A DNA stretch of 64,000 nt from contig JACPFU010000003.1 in the NCBI GenBank assembly GCA_016182785.1, forward strand, positions 248,001 to 312,000, written 5' to 3'. Made by a program: the position numbers and the translations under genes. This document shows, piece by piece, positions 36,665 through 46,113 of this stretch (within the stretch, counting starts at the first letter, position 1; every line of letters starts with the position of its first letter). Below the pieces are notes generated by a model. It did not search any database. It was not told the DNA's origin and saw only the letters and a program-made list of their open reading frames with translations. The stretch comes from Lysobacterales bacterium (lineage in GTDB: Bacteria; Pseudomonadota; Gammaproteobacteria; Xanthomonadales; Ahniellaceae).

Positions 36665-37552
36665 ATGCGGCTCCATTTCCCGCACGGTGAGCTATCGGAT
36701 GTGCTGCTACGCGAAGGGGAGACTTCGCTGGGGTCGGCCGCCTCGAATCTCGTGGCCTTCAAGGGCGAGGGCGTGCAACCGATCCATGCCTCGCTGCTGC
36801 ACGACCGTCGCGGCCTGGTCCTGGTCGTCCGTGAAGGCGGCACCGGCACGCACCTGAATGCGCGCCCGGTGCGCGAAAAAGCCATCGTGCGCGTCGGCGA
36901 CCTGATCAGCATCGGCAACGTGCTGGTCGCGGTGAAACCCGACAGCGACAGTTACATCACCAGCCGCGTACCGCCGCAGGGTGCGCCCGAAGAGCCCATG
37001 TCCGAACAGAATCTTGAAACCCGTTATCGAGTGGCGCCGCCCAAGGCCGTGCTGCGTGGCGTGTCCGGTCCCTATTTCGGCAAGGTGATCCCGATCCCGG
37101 GACGGCTCGCGATCGGACGGGGCAGCGACTGCGACCTGGTGCTCGACGAGCCCGAGATGTCGCGTCGGCACGCGATGGTCGAAGTCACCCCGGCGGGCAT
37201 CTGGCTGCGCGACCTCGGCTCCTCGAACGGGACCTACGTCAACGGCGTGCAGGTGCGCGACGCGGTGCTGTTCACCGGCGACCAGATCGCGTTCGACCGC
37301 AATCGTTTCCTGATCGAGGCACCGGGCACGCCGACGCGGCCGCTCGGGCTCGATGTGCATGAGATCGCGGCCAAGGCCCCGGTCGAGGTGACGCAAACGC
37401 TGCACGCATTGCGACCCGAGGCGAGCCGTCCCGTCGTCGCGCCGGAACCGGCCGCCGATGCGGCCTCCGGGTCCGGCAGCCCGTGGCTGCTGGTGCTGGT
37501 CGGTGCGCTGATCGCGATCGGAGTCGCCGCGCTGTTCAGCTTCGGTCGTTGA
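36665..37552 (+). CDS. Membrane-anchored protein with two FHA domains
   Basis: This is a 295-residue protein. A first, divergent FHA-like region occupies about 1-95. A canonical FHA domain spans about 128-215, with RLAIGRGSDCDLVLDEPEMSRRHAMVEV and LRDLGSSNGTYVNG, containing the Arg, Ser and Asn that read phosphothreonine. An Ala/Pro-rich linker leads to a C-terminal membrane helix (WLLVLVGALIAIGVAALFSF). It is the likely phospho-reader for the kinase encoded just upstream. Its 3' end overlaps the convergent msrQ gene by 17 nt. Confidence 0.88.
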   Translation: MRLHFPHGELSDVLLREGETSLGSAASNLVAFKGEGVQPIHASLLHDRRGLVLVVREGGTGTHLNARPVREKAIVRVGDLISIGNVLVAVKPDSDSYITSRVPPQGAPEEPMSEQNLETRYRVAPPKAVLRGVSGPYFGKVIPIPGRLAIGRGSDCDLVLDEPEMSRRHAMVEVTPAGIWLRDLGSSNGTYVNGVQVRDAVLFTGDQIAFDRNRFLIEAPGTPTRPLGLDVHEIAAKAPVEVTQTLHALRPEASRPVVAPEPAADAASGSGSPWLLVLVGALIAIGVAALFSFGR

Positions 37553-38120
37553 GGCGGCGCGGACGCCAGCGCGCCAGCATCAGCAGCGCGAACACCGCGG
37601 CATAGAGCAGGGGCTCGCGCAGGTCGGCCTTGACCAGCCACAGGAAGTGCAGCACGCCGAGCAGCGCGATGGCGTAGCTCAAGCGGTGCAGCCGCTGCCA
37701 GTGGCGGCCGAGGCGGCGCATCATCGCGTTGGTCGAGGTCAGCGCCAGCGGCACCAGCAGCAGCCAGGCGCTGAAGCCGACGGTGATGTACGGGCGCTTG
37801 ACGATATCGACCAGCAGTTGTCGCCAGAACGCGCCGAGATCGAGCAACAGGTAGCTCGCGAAGTGCAGGCTGGCGTAGAAGAACGCGTAGAGCCCGAGCA
37901 TGCGTCGAAAGCGGATCAGCGCGTTCCAGCCGGCGAGGCGGCGCAATGGCGTCACCGCGAGCGTGAGCAGCAGCAGGCGCAGGGTCCAGGCTCCGGTCTC
38001 GTGCACGATGTGCTCGACCGGGTCCGGACCCGGATCACCCAGCAGCATCTGTCCCGCCAGCAGCAGCGCCGGCAGCAGACAGAGCACGAACACGGCGATC
38101 TTCGCGAGCGCAATCGGCAT
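37536..38120 (-). CDS. msrQ: Haem-binding membrane subunit MsrQ of methionine sulfoxide reductase
   Basis: This 194-residue polytopic protein of the YedZ/MsrQ ferric-reductase-like family has about six membrane helices. Conserved histidines lie in FFYASLHFASYLLLDL, RHWQRLHRLSYAIALLGVLHFLWLVKADLREPLLYA. It passes quinone-derived electrons to periplasmic MsrP. The ATG at 38118-38120 sits 2 nt after the msrP stop. Confidence 0.93.
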   Translation of the reverse strand: MPIALAKIAVFVLCLLPALLLAGQMLLGDPGPDPVEHIVHETGAWTLRLLLLTLAVTPLRRLAGWNALIRFRRMLGLYAFFYASLHFASYLLLDLGAFWRQLLVDIVKRPYITVGFSAWLLLVPLALTSTNAMMRRLGRHWQRLHRLSYAIALLGVLHFLWLVKADLREPLLYAAVFALLMLARWRPRRLNDRS

Positions 38121-38122
38121 CG

Positions 38123-39106
38123 TCAGTACAGCGCCTTCGGGTCCATCCCGGCATACAGCGACGCGACCTGCTCGGCATAACCGTTGAACGGCAGCGTCGC
38201 GATGCGCGCGCTGAAGATCGAAGCGCCCTCGGCGATGCGCCGCTCCGAGGCCTGGCTCCAGCGCGGGTGGTCGACCTCCGGGTTGACGTTGGCGTAGAAG
38301 CCGTATTCGTCCGCCGCCATGTCGCTCCAGCTGGTGTAGGGCTGGGTCTCGGTGAACTCGATGCGCACGATCGACTTGATGCTCTTGAAGCCGTATTTCC
38401 ACGGCACCACCAGGCGCAGCGGTGCGCCGTTCTGGTTCGGCAGCCAACGGCCGTAGATGCCGACCGCGAGCAGGGTGAGCGGGTGCATCGCCTCATCGAT
38501 GCGCAGCGCTTCGCGATAGGGCCAGTCGAGCGAGTTCCAGTGCTGGCCCGGCATCTGCTGCGGGCGTTCGATGGTGGTGAAGGCGACGTACTTGGCGCGC
38601 GAAGTGGGCTTGAATCGCCGAAGCAGCGTCGCAAGCGGAAAGCCGTTCCAAGGCACCACCATCGACCAGGCCTCGACGCAGCGCAGGCGATAGATGCGTT
38701 CTTCCAGCGCGATGCCCTTGAGCAGGTCATCGAGGTCGAAGCGCCCGGTGACTTCGGCGGCACCGGCGATCTCCACGCTCCACGGTCGCGGCCGGAAGCT
38801 GCCAGAACGCTCGGCCGGGTCCGACTTGTCGGTGCCGAACTCGTAGAAGTTGTTGTAGTGGGTCAGGTCGCGGTAGCTGGTGCGGGCTTCGGTCGTACTG
38901 CCCGTCCAGCGCTGCAGCCCCGGGATTTCCGGCTTCGGCGCGGGAATCGGCGGTGCTGTGCTCATCGCCGCTGCCGGGCGTTCGCAGCCGGCAAGGCCGA
39001 CCAGGAGTCCGGCCGCGGCGCCGCGGATCAGTTCGCGACGCTGCCGATACACGGTCTCGGGCGTGATGTCGCAGGATGGAATCGGATCGTACAGTCGAGT
39101 TCGCAT
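38123..39106 (-). CDS. msrP: Periplasmic methionine sulfoxide reductase catalytic subunit MsrP
   Basis: This 327-residue molybdopterin enzyme of the YedY/SUOX fold repairs oxidised methionines in envelope proteins. A Tat-type leader ([20 protein letters not shown], about 21-40) is present. The Mo-ligand Cys is C143 in [54 protein letters not shown] and SERRIAEG are typical. The start at 39104-39106 has GGAGG 8 nt upstream. It forms an operon with msrQ and is divergent from serC. Confidence 0.95.
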   Translation of the reverse strand: MRTRLYDPIPSCDITPETVYRQRRELIRGAAAGLLVGLAGCERPAAAMSTAPPIPAPKPEIPGLQRWTGSTTEARTSYRDLTHYNNFYEFGTDKSDPAERSGSFRPRPWSVEIAGAAEVTGRFDLDDLLKGIALEERIYRLRCVEAWSMVVPWNGFPLATLLRRFKPTSRAKYVAFTTIERPQQMPGQHWNSLDWPYREALRIDEAMHPLTLLAVGIYGRWLPNQNGAPLRLVVPWKYGFKSIKSIVRIEFTETQPYTSWSDMAADEYGFYANVNPEVDHPRWSQASERRIAEGASIFSARIATLPFNGYAEQVASLYAGMDPKALY

Positions 39107-39322
39107 GGGCTTGCCTCCGTGCCTGTAGACCCGAACCATGCCGAAATCCTGACAGTGCGATGTGCATGCGTCGTCAATGGCGCAGCTCGGTTTCCTGCCC
39201 CATGGATCACTGGTACGTTCGGGTGGTCTGCGGCCGTGCACGTGGTGTCCACCGCGCGCGGTCCGCTCCGGGTTCCCCATCGACAGTCGCTCCGTTCTGA
39301 AGCGGAGCGCAAAGGAGTGTTT

Positions 39323-40402
39323 GTGAGCCGCGCATTCAATTTCTCCTCCGGCCCCGGAGCGATTCCCGAACCCGTCCTGACCCAGGCCCGCGACGAGATG
39401 CTCGAGTGGTCGAGCGCACGCGCCTCGGTGATGGAGATCAGTCATCGTGGCAAGCATTTCATCGCGCTCGCCGAACAGGCCGAGGCCGACCTGCGCGCAC
39501 TGATGGCGATCCCGTCGAACTACAAGGTGCTGTTCCTGCAGGGCGGCGCCACCCAGCACTTCGCACAGATCCCGATGAACCTCGCCGCCGGCGCCAGCGC
39601 CGACTACATCGTCACCGGCCAGTGGGGACAGAAGGCCGCGAAGGAGGCCAAGCCCTACACCAGCGTGCGCGTGGCGGCTTCTTCCGAGGCCGACAATTTC
39701 TTCAAGCTGCCGGCGCGCACCGCGTGGCAGCTCGATGCCAACGCCGCCTATGTGCACTACACGCCGAACGAGACCATCCAGGGCGTCGAGTTCCACGACA
39801 TCCCGGATGTGGGCGCGGTGCCGCTGGTCGCGGACATGTCCTCGAACATCCTGTCGAAGCCGGTCGATGTCTCGCGCTTCGGGCTGATCTACGCCGGCGC
39901 ACAGAAGAACATCGGTGCCTCGGGCCTGGTCGTGCTGATCGTGCGCGAGGACCTGCTGGCGCGCTGCCCGGCCAGCATCGCCGGCATCTTCAACTATGCC
40001 GCGCATGCCAAGGAAGGCTCGATGCTGAACACGCCGAACACCTTCGGCTGGTACCTGGCCGGGCTCACCTTCCAGTGGCTGCAGCGTGAAGGCGGCCTGG
40101 CCGAGATGGGACGCCGCAACGCCGACAAGGCGCGCAAGCTGTACGACTACATCGACGCCTCGGGCTTCTACAGCAACCCGATCGATCCGGCCGCGCGCTC
40201 ACGCATGAACATCCCGTTCCGCCTCGCCGACGAGGCGCTCGACGACGCCTTCCTGAAGCAGAGCGAGGCCGCCGGCCTGATGGCGCTCAAGGGCCACCGC
40301 TCGGTCGGCGGCATGCGCGCCAGCATCTACAACGCGATGCCGATGGCCGGCGTCGATGCTCTGATCGCCTTCATGCGCGACTTCGCGCAGCGCCACGGTT
40401 GA
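39323..40402 (+). CDS. serC: Phosphoserine aminotransferase
   Basis: This 359-residue PLP enzyme is used in serine and vitamin B6 synthesis. It starts at GTG 39323 with AAAGGAG 5 nt upstream and reads [18 protein letters not shown]. The PLP lysine is K195 in [13 protein letters not shown]. Other motifs are [26 protein letters not shown] and [12 protein letters not shown]. Length is normal. serA follows after 8 nt. Confidence 0.96.
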   Translation: MSRAFNFSSGPGAIPEPVLTQARDEMLEWSSARASVMEISHRGKHFIALAEQAEADLRALMAIPSNYKVLFLQGGATQHFAQIPMNLAAGASADYIVTGQWGQKAAKEAKPYTSVRVAASSEADNFFKLPARTAWQLDANAAYVHYTPNETIQGVEFHDIPDVGAVPLVADMSSNILSKPVDVSRFGLIYAGAQKNIGASGLVVLIVREDLLARCPASIAGIFNYAAHAKEGSMLNTPNTFGWYLAGLTFQWLQREGGLAEMGRRNADKARKLYDYIDASGFYSNPIDPAARSRMNIPFRLADEALDDAFLKQSEAAGLMALKGHRSVGGMRASIYNAMPMAGVDALIAFMRDFAQRHG

Positions 40403-40410
40403 GGTTGCCC

Positions 40411-41571
40411 ATGTATCGCATCGCCACACTGAACAACATCTCCCAGAACGGACTGAAGCGCCTGCCCGCGGAGCGTTACCGCATCGTCGACTCGCTGGCC
40501 GACGCCGATGCCGTACTGGTGCGTTCCGCCGACATGCATGCGCTCGACATCCCGGCCTCGGTGCTCGCCATCGCCCGCGCCGGTGCCGGCACCAACAACA
40601 TCCCGGTCGCGGCCATGTCCAAGCGTGGCGTGCCGGTGTTCAACGCGCCCGGTGCCAATGCCAACGCGGTCAAGGAACTGGTGATTGCCGGCATGCTGCT
40701 GTCGGCGCGCAACATCGCTGACGCACTTGCGTTCACCGCCACGCTGCCGGCGGAAGGCGGCGAGGAACTGATGGAGAAGGAAAAGAAGCGCTTCGTCGGC
40801 GGCGAATTGATCGGGCGCACGCTCGGCGTGGTCGGCCTCGGCGCGATCGGCGTGCGCGTGGCCAATGCCGCCCGTGCGCTCGGCATGCGCGTGATCGGTT
40901 TCGATCCGCACATGACCGTCGAGGGTGCGTGGGCGCTGTCGTCCGACGTGATCAAGGCCGGCAGCATGAACGAGGTCTATGCCGGTTCCGACTTCATCAG
41001 CTTCCACGTGCCGCTGAATGACGCGACCCGCGGCTCGTTCGCGCTGGCCTCGCTCGACGTGGTCAAGCCCGGCGTGGTGCTGCTGAACTTCTCGCGCGAC
41101 GGCATCGTCGCCCATGACGCGATCCAGGCCGGTCTCGCCGACGGCCGCATCGGTCGTTACGTCACCGACTTCCCGAAGCCGGAATATCAGGGCAATCCGC
41201 GCGTGATCGGCCTGCCGCACCTTGGCGCCTCGACCGCCGAGGCCGAGGAGAACTGCGCGCTGATGGTGGTCGACCAGCTGCGCGAGTTCCTCGAAAACGG
41301 CAACGTCGTCAACAGCGTCAACTTCCCGACCACGCGCATGCATCGCGCCGGCAAGGCGCGCATCTGCGTCGCCAATGCCAACAAGCCGAACATGATCGGC
41401 CAGCTCTCGGCCACGCTCGGCGCCGCCGGCATCAACATCGCGCAGATGCACAACGCTTCGCGCGGCGACCACGCCTACAACCTGGTCGATGTCGACAATG
41501 AAGTCGGGCCCGCGGTGGTCGAGCAGTTGCGCGCGATCGACGGCGTGCTGTCGGTGCGGGTGATCGGATGA
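40411..41571 (+). CDS. serA: D-3-phosphoglycerate dehydrogenase
   Basis: This 386-residue enzyme starts serine synthesis. The nucleotide-binding motif is GRTLGVVGLGAIGVRVANAARALG. Catalytic residues lie in NFSRDGIV, the Glu region of DFPKPEY and the His in GLPHLGASTAEAE. A C-terminal ACT domain (KARICVANANKPNMIGQLSATLGAAGINIAQMH, about 310-345) suggests serine or other effector control. The ATG at 40411 is preferred over a TTG four codons earlier because GAGG lies 6 nt upstream. Placement between serC and pheA is unusual. Confidence 0.94.
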   Translation: MYRIATLNNISQNGLKRLPAERYRIVDSLADADAVLVRSADMHALDIPASVLAIARAGAGTNNIPVAAMSKRGVPVFNAPGANANAVKELVIAGMLLSARNIADALAFTATLPAEGGEELMEKEKKRFVGGELIGRTLGVVGLGAIGVRVANAARALGMRVIGFDPHMTVEGAWALSSDVIKAGSMNEVYAGSDFISFHVPLNDATRGSFALASLDVVKPGVVLLNFSRDGIVAHDAIQAGLADGRIGRYVTDFPKPEYQGNPRVIGLPHLGASTAEAEENCALMVVDQLREFLENGNVVNSVNFPTTRMHRAGKARICVANANKPNMIGQLSATLGAAGINIAQMHNASRGDHAYNLVDVDNEVGPAVVEQLRAIDGVLSVRVIG

Positions 41572-42668
41572 GCGACCCCTCGCCCAAGCCGAACCTGGCC
41601 GAGGTGCGCAGCCGCATCGACGCGATCGACACTGCGATCCAGCAGCTGATCGCCGAGCGTGCGCAGTTCGCGCGCCAGGTCGGGTTGGCCAAGGGTCCGC
41701 TGCGCGCTGCGGTCGACTACTACCGTCCGGAGCGCGAAGCGCAGGTGCTGCGCATGGTCATCGAGCGCAACCAGGGACCGCTGTCGAACGAGGAAATGGT
41801 GCGCCTGTTCCGCGAAATCATGTCGGCCTGCCTGGCACAGCAGGAACCGCTGACGATTGCCTTCCTCGGACCCGAGGGCACGTTCTCGCAGCTCGCGGTG
41901 CACAAGCATTTCGGGCACTCGGTCCATGGCCTGCCGCTCGGTTCGATCGAGGAAGTGTTCCAGGAGGTCGAGGCCGGCCATGCCGATTTCGGGGTGGTGC
42001 CGGTCGAGAACTCGACCGAAGGATCGGTGCATCCGACCCACGACATGTTCCTGACCTCTCCGCTCAAGATCTGCGGTGAAGTCGAGCTGCCGATCCACCA
42101 GTACCTGTTGGCGAAGCAGGACGACCTGGCGCGCATCGAGCGCGTGTTCTCGCATCCGCAGTCGCTCGGGCAGACCCGCAACTGGCTGCGCCAGCACCTG
42201 CCGAACGCCGAGCGGGTTGCGGTCGCCAGCAATGCCGAAGCGGCGCGTCGCGCCAAGGCGTCGGAAGACGCGGCCGCGATCGCGGGCGAGGGCGCGGCGC
42301 GCGTCTATGACCTCAAGGTGTTGGCCGGTCCGATCGAGGACCGCCCGGACAACACCTCACGCTTCGTCGTGCTCGGTCGCGACATCTTCTCGCCGAGCGG
42401 GCAGGACAAGACCTCGCTGATGCTGATCGCCAAGGACCAGCCGGGCGCGCTGTACCACCTGCTCGAACCGCTCGCGCGCCACGGCGTCAGCATGACCCGC
42501 ATCGAGTCGCGTCCGACCCGTCAGCGCAAGTGGCAGCATGCGTTCTTCATCGACGTCGAGGGCCATGTCGAGGACGAGAAGCTGAAGCAGGTCCTGAACG
42601 AACTCGGCCCGGTGACCGACCAGCTGACGATCCTCGGTTCCTATCCGATGGCGGTGTTGCCCGGATGA
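41568..42668 (+). CDS. pheA: Bifunctional chorismate mutase / prephenate dehydratase (P-protein)
   Basis: This 366-residue protein joins an AroQ chorismate mutase (about 1-95, VRSRIDAIDTAIQQLIAERAQFA) to prephenate dehydratase (about 100-280). The latter has FLGPEGTFSQLAVHKHFG, VPVENSTEGSVHPTHD and the usual TRF-like motif as TSRFVVLG. The ACT domain that senses phenylalanine contains PGALYHLLEPLARHGVSMTRIESRP. It overlaps serA and aroA by 4 nt each. Confidence 0.96.
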   Translation: MSDPSPKPNLAEVRSRIDAIDTAIQQLIAERAQFARQVGLAKGPLRAAVDYYRPEREAQVLRMVIERNQGPLSNEEMVRLFREIMSACLAQQEPLTIAFLGPEGTFSQLAVHKHFGHSVHGLPLGSIEEVFQEVEAGHADFGVVPVENSTEGSVHPTHDMFLTSPLKICGEVELPIHQYLLAKQDDLARIERVFSHPQSLGQTRNWLRQHLPNAERVAVASNAEAARRAKASEDAAAIAGEGAARVYDLKVLAGPIEDRPDNTSRFVVLGRDIFSPSGQDKTSLMLIAKDQPGALYHLLEPLARHGVSMTRIESRPTRQRKWQHAFFIDVEGHVEDEKLKQVLNELGPVTDQLTILGSYPMAVLPG

Positions 42669-43984
42669 GCGGCGGCCTGCGCTTCGTGGCCGCTCGTGCC
42701 GCTGCGTTGCGCGGCCGCGTGCGCGTGCCGGGCGACAAGTCGGTGTCGCATCGCGCGATCCTGTTTGCGAGCCTGGCCGACGGCGTGTCGCGCATCCGCG
42801 GCTTTCTCGAAGGCGAGGACACGCTCGCCACCGCGGCCGTGTTCCGTCGCCTCGGCGTGCGCATCGAGACGCTGGGTGAAGGCGAGCGGCTGGTGCACGG
42901 CGTCGGCATCGACGGGCTGCGCGGCAGCGACACTGCGCTCGACTGCGGCAACGCCGGCACCGCGATGCGCCTGCTCGCCGGTCTGTTGTGCGCGCAGCGT
43001 TTCGATTCGACCTTGATCGGCGATGCCTCGTTGTCGAAGCGCCCGATGCGCCGCGTGATCGAACCGTTGCAGCGCATGGGCGCGCAGATCGAATCGCACG
43101 ATGGCCTGCCACCGCTGCTGATCCGCGGCGGGCGGCAATTGCACGGCATCGACTACACGCTGCCGGTGGCGTCGGCGCAGGTGAAGTCGGCGCTGTTGCT
43201 TGCCGGCCTGTACGCCGAGGGCGAGACGCTGGTGCGCGAGCCGCACCCGACCCGCGACTACACCGAGTCGATGCTGCGCCAGTTCGGCGTCGCCATCGAC
43301 TACGCACCGGGCCATGCGCGGCTGCGCGGCGGCCAGCGATTGGCGGCATGCGATGTCGAGGTTCCGGCGGACTTCTCCTCCGCCGCATTCTTCCTGGTCG
43401 CCGCCAGCATCGTGCCGGGCTCCGATCTGCTGCTTGAAGCGGTCGGCATGAATCCGCGTCGCACCGGCTTGCTCGCGAGCCTGCGCGAGATGGGTGCGGA
43501 CATCGCGATCGAACGCGAGGCGGTGCAGGGTGGCGAAGCCGTTGCCGATCTGCGCGTGCGCCATGCGCCGCTGCATGGCATCGAGGTTCCCATCGAGCGC
43601 GTGCCGGACATGATCGACGAATTCCCGGCGCTGTTCGTCGCCGCTGCAGCGGCCGCAGGCCCTACCGTAGTGCGCGGCGCTGCCGAACTGCGGGTCAAGG
43701 AAAGCGACCGGCTCGCGACCATGAGCACGGCACTGCGCACACTCGGCGCCCGCATCGACGAAACCCCGGACGGCGCCACCATCCACGGCGGCCACCTGCT
43801 CGCCGGCGGCCACGTGCATGCTCACGGTGACCACCGCATCGCGATGAGCGCCGCCATCGCCGGCCAGATTGCTAGCGGGCCGGTGACCATCGACGACTGC
43901 GACAACGTCGCCACTTCCTTCCCCGGCTTCGTCGAACTCGCCACCGCGATCGGCTTCGACCTCGCGGCACGGCGCCACACGTAG
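42665..43984 (+). CDS. aroA: EPSP synthase (3-phosphoshikimate 1-carboxyvinyltransferase)
   Basis: This 439-residue shikimate-pathway enzyme is recognised by RVPGDKSVSHRAILFASLADG, DCGNAGTAMRLLAGLL, GDASLSKRPMRRVIEPLQRMGA, PHPTRDYTESMLRQFG, AELRVKESDRLATM and GDHRIAMS. The GNAGTAMR segment is the glyphosate-site signature in the ordinary, sensitive-type form. It overlaps the pheA stop by 4 nt and is the last gene of the cluster; tyrA and cmk do not follow. Confidence 0.96.
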   Translation: MSGGLRFVAARAAALRGRVRVPGDKSVSHRAILFASLADGVSRIRGFLEGEDTLATAAVFRRLGVRIETLGEGERLVHGVGIDGLRGSDTALDCGNAGTAMRLLAGLLCAQRFDSTLIGDASLSKRPMRRVIEPLQRMGAQIESHDGLPPLLIRGGRQLHGIDYTLPVASAQVKSALLLAGLYAEGETLVREPHPTRDYTESMLRQFGVAIDYAPGHARLRGGQRLAACDVEVPADFSSAAFFLVAASIVPGSDLLLEAVGMNPRRTGLLASLREMGADIAIEREAVQGGEAVADLRVRHAPLHGIEVPIERVPDMIDEFPALFVAAAAAAGPTVVRGAAELRVKESDRLATMSTALRTLGARIDETPDGATIHGGHLLAGGHVHAHGDHRIAMSAAIAGQIASGPVTIDDCDNVATSFPGFVELATAIGFDLAARRHT

Positions 43985-44107
43985 GCGCTTCCAGCCACTT
44001 CCGCCGATTCAGGCGGTCCGGTTTCAACGATCCCCCATTGCCTGCAGTCGCGCCGGTTCCGCGGTCTTGGCCCATTCCGCCACGTCTTGTTGCAATGCGT
44101 CGTGACA

Positions 44108-44121
44108 GTGAACTGGTTCAC
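44108..44121. promoter_or_regulatory. Interrupted palindrome upstream of the SGNH hydrolase gene
   Basis: GTGAAC-TG-GTTCAC forms two perfect 6-bp half-sites in the 275-nt gap between aroA and the secreted hydrolase. It has the size of a dimeric regulator operator. No single promoter stands out nearby, so the call rests only on symmetry. Confidence 0.25.
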
Positions 44122-44148
44122 ACCATACGGTGCCGTCCGGTACTGCGG

Positions 44149-44168
44149 AGGGCCCGGTTGCGGGCCCT
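44149..44168 (+). terminator. Hairpin between aroA and the SGNH hydrolase gene
   Basis: AGGGCCCG (44149-44156) pairs perfectly with CGGGCCCT (44161-44168) around a GTTG tetraloop, followed by TGTGTTG. It could end aroA transcription, but the T-tract is poor and it lies 165 nt after the stop, so it might instead belong to the leader of the next gene. Confidence 0.45.
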
Positions 44169-44259
44169 TGTGTTGTGGCAGGACTGGCTGGCGGCCCACG
44201 GCTGCCAGTGGATGCGCTGCAGAACAATCAAAACCACGCCATTTCCTCGGGAGGGAAAC

Positions 44260-45348
44260 ATGAACACCCAGCATCACGGCAGCCGCCTGCGGCTGTTGTC
44301 AGCCTTGGCCATGCTCGCGTTTGGTTCGACCGCTTCAGCCAGCACCCTCAACCAGAACGTTTCGTGGACCGTGGACCGGTCCGGCACCACCGCGAAGTAC
44401 CGCGTCGCCGCCTACGGTGATTCGATCTACGCCGGCTACAACGGCTCGGTCAGCAATGCCGCCAAGTATTCGGCGCCCACGGTCGACGCCGAGTACCTGT
44501 CGGCGCTGTGGAACGCCGACATCGAAAGCGTGCGCCGGGCCAAGTCGGGCGCGGTAGCCAAGGACGTCTACGACAACAAGATCGTCAAGGAACGCTCGTA
44601 CATGCAGACCAGCAACACCCGCGTCGTCACCTTCGAGATGTGCGGCAACGACGGGCTGCAGGCGCGCACCGCGTTCAAGGACCAGAGCGGCACCTGCAAC
44701 TACAGCGGCATGGCCACGGCCCTCGCCAACTGCAAGACCTACGTCGCGGCCGCGATGGACTACATCAATGTCAACGCCCATGCCAACACGCGGCTGAAGG
44801 TGATCTCGAACCTGTACTACCCGGGCTACAACGCCGACAACGTGCAGAGCACCTGCAAGGACGCGACCACCGGCGCCAGCGTCAACCTGCGCGACCGCTT
44901 CCTGCCGTACCTCACCAAGATGAACTACTGGATGTGCGAATACGCCCGCCAGAAGGGCTTCAAGTGCGCCGACAATTTCGCCGAGTACATGGGTGCGGAC
45001 TACGACAGCAACGGCGATGGCCAGGTCGATTCGGCCGCGCTGCGCTACGTTGCCGGCGACACCGAGGTGGCCTACGTCACGCGCATCACCTCGACGCTGA
45101 AGTCGACGCTGCGCGATGCCAACGTCAAGCTGGTCAGTTCGTCGAGCAGCTACGACTACATCCAGTCCGACGACACTCATCCGACCTATACCGGCGGCAC
45201 CGTCAGCGCCGGCCTCTGGGGCGGCAGCACCGGCAGCGGCGCGCCGCGCTACACCAGCTTCAGCGGCGGCAAGAGCCCGATCTGGAACCACTACGGGCAC
45301 GAGCGCATGGGCTGGTCGGTCTCGGTGTTCAACCCGCCGAGTCCGTAG
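44260..45348 (+). CDS. Secreted SGNH/GDSL-family hydrolase
   Basis: This 362-residue protein has a signal peptide (1-28, ending ASA). GDSL block I is YRVAAYGDSIYAGYNG with the nucleophile S55. Block III is the Asn of FEMCGNDGLQ (about 125-131). Block V is DDTHPTY (about 308-314) with the catalytic Asp and His. It is probably a periplasmic or extracellular esterase or lipase; the substrate is unknown. Several cysteines and a DYDSNGDGQVD segment that resembles a calcium-binding loop fit an exported protein. A strong GGGAGGG site precedes the ATG. The next gene starts 21 nt downstream, so an operon with the two following genes is likely. Confidence 0.87.
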   Translation: MNTQHHGSRLRLLSALAMLAFGSTASASTLNQNVSWTVDRSGTTAKYRVAAYGDSIYAGYNGSVSNAAKYSAPTVDAEYLSALWNADIESVRRAKSGAVAKDVYDNKIVKERSYMQTSNTRVVTFEMCGNDGLQARTAFKDQSGTCNYSGMATALANCKTYVAAAMDYINVNAHANTRLKVISNLYYPGYNADNVQSTCKDATTGASVNLRDRFLPYLTKMNYWMCEYARQKGFKCADNFAEYMGADYDSNGDGQVDSAALRYVAGDTEVAYVTRITSTLKSTLRDANVKLVSSSSSYDYIQSDDTHPTYTGGTVSAGLWGGSTGSGAPRYTSFSGGKSPIWNHYGHERMGWSVSVFNPPSP

Positions 45349-45369
45349 TCGGACACTGCGGAGCGCGCG

Positions 45370-46089
45370 GTGAATGCCACCGACATCCGCAACGCCGCGG
45401 CGTCCGTCGTGGACGCCGACGGCGTGCGCACGCAACCTGCGGAACGATCCGGCGGCCACTGGCGCCGCTGGATCGGACCCGTGTGTGCGGTCGCGGGTTT
45501 GCTCGTCGGGCTGGTGCTGCTGTCGCTCGATGCAGCGCAGGAGACCGCCGTTCGCACGCAGCCGGCGGCCGCTGTGGTGATCGAACGCGACCCGCGTGGC
45601 GTCGTGAGCGCGGTGCGGGCTGCGCAATCCGGTTCGTTGCCAACGGTGAAGCGCGCGGCGCCTGCGCCGGCGAACGATGCGCGCATCGACGCCAGCGATT
45701 TCACCGTACCGAGCCAGGACCCGGACGACCTGGCGGCCTACTTCAGTCCCGGCGACGCGGAGCCGACCATGGCCGAACTGATCGAAGCATTGAATGACGC
45801 TGGCGTGCGCGAAGGCATCGCCGCGTTCAATCCGCCGGGCACGAGTCCGTTGCTGCGCGGCATCGCGGTGCCGCCCGAGTTCCAACTGCCGCCGGGCTAC
45901 GTGCGCCATCACCAGGTCACCGACCAGGGCGAGGACATCGAGCCGATCCTGATGTTCGCGCCCGAGGTGCAGTTCTTCGACGAGCACGGACAACCGATCA
46001 CGATCCCCGAAGACCGCGTGGTGCCGCCGGAACTCGCGCCGCCGGGCCTGCCGATCCGCAGCATCGACCTGCCGGACCCGGGGCCTTGA
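45370..46089 (+). CDS. Single-pass membrane protein of unknown function
   Basis: This 239-residue protein starting at GTG 45370 is unknown to me. One membrane segment (WIGPVCAVAGLLVGLVLLSL, about 34-53) is followed by a Pro/Ala-rich, acidic part. That part contains AELIEALNDAGVREGIAAFNPPGTSP and ends VVPPELAPPGLPIRSIDLPDPGP. The bulk should lie in the periplasm. It sits 21 nt after the SGNH hydrolase and 24 nt before the Lnt-like gene, suggesting a shared envelope function. Confidence 0.72.
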   Translation: MNATDIRNAAASVVDADGVRTQPAERSGGHWRRWIGPVCAVAGLLVGLVLLSLDAAQETAVRTQPAAAVVIERDPRGVVSAVRAAQSGSLPTVKRAAPAPANDARIDASDFTVPSQDPDDLAAYFSPGDAEPTMAELIEALNDAGVREGIAAFNPPGTSPLLRGIAVPPEFQLPPGYVRHHQVTDQGEDIEPILMFAPEVQFFDEHGQPITIPEDRVVPPELAPPGLPIRSIDLPDPGP

Positions 46090-46113
46090 ACCACGACTGC
46101 CAGGGATCGCGGC

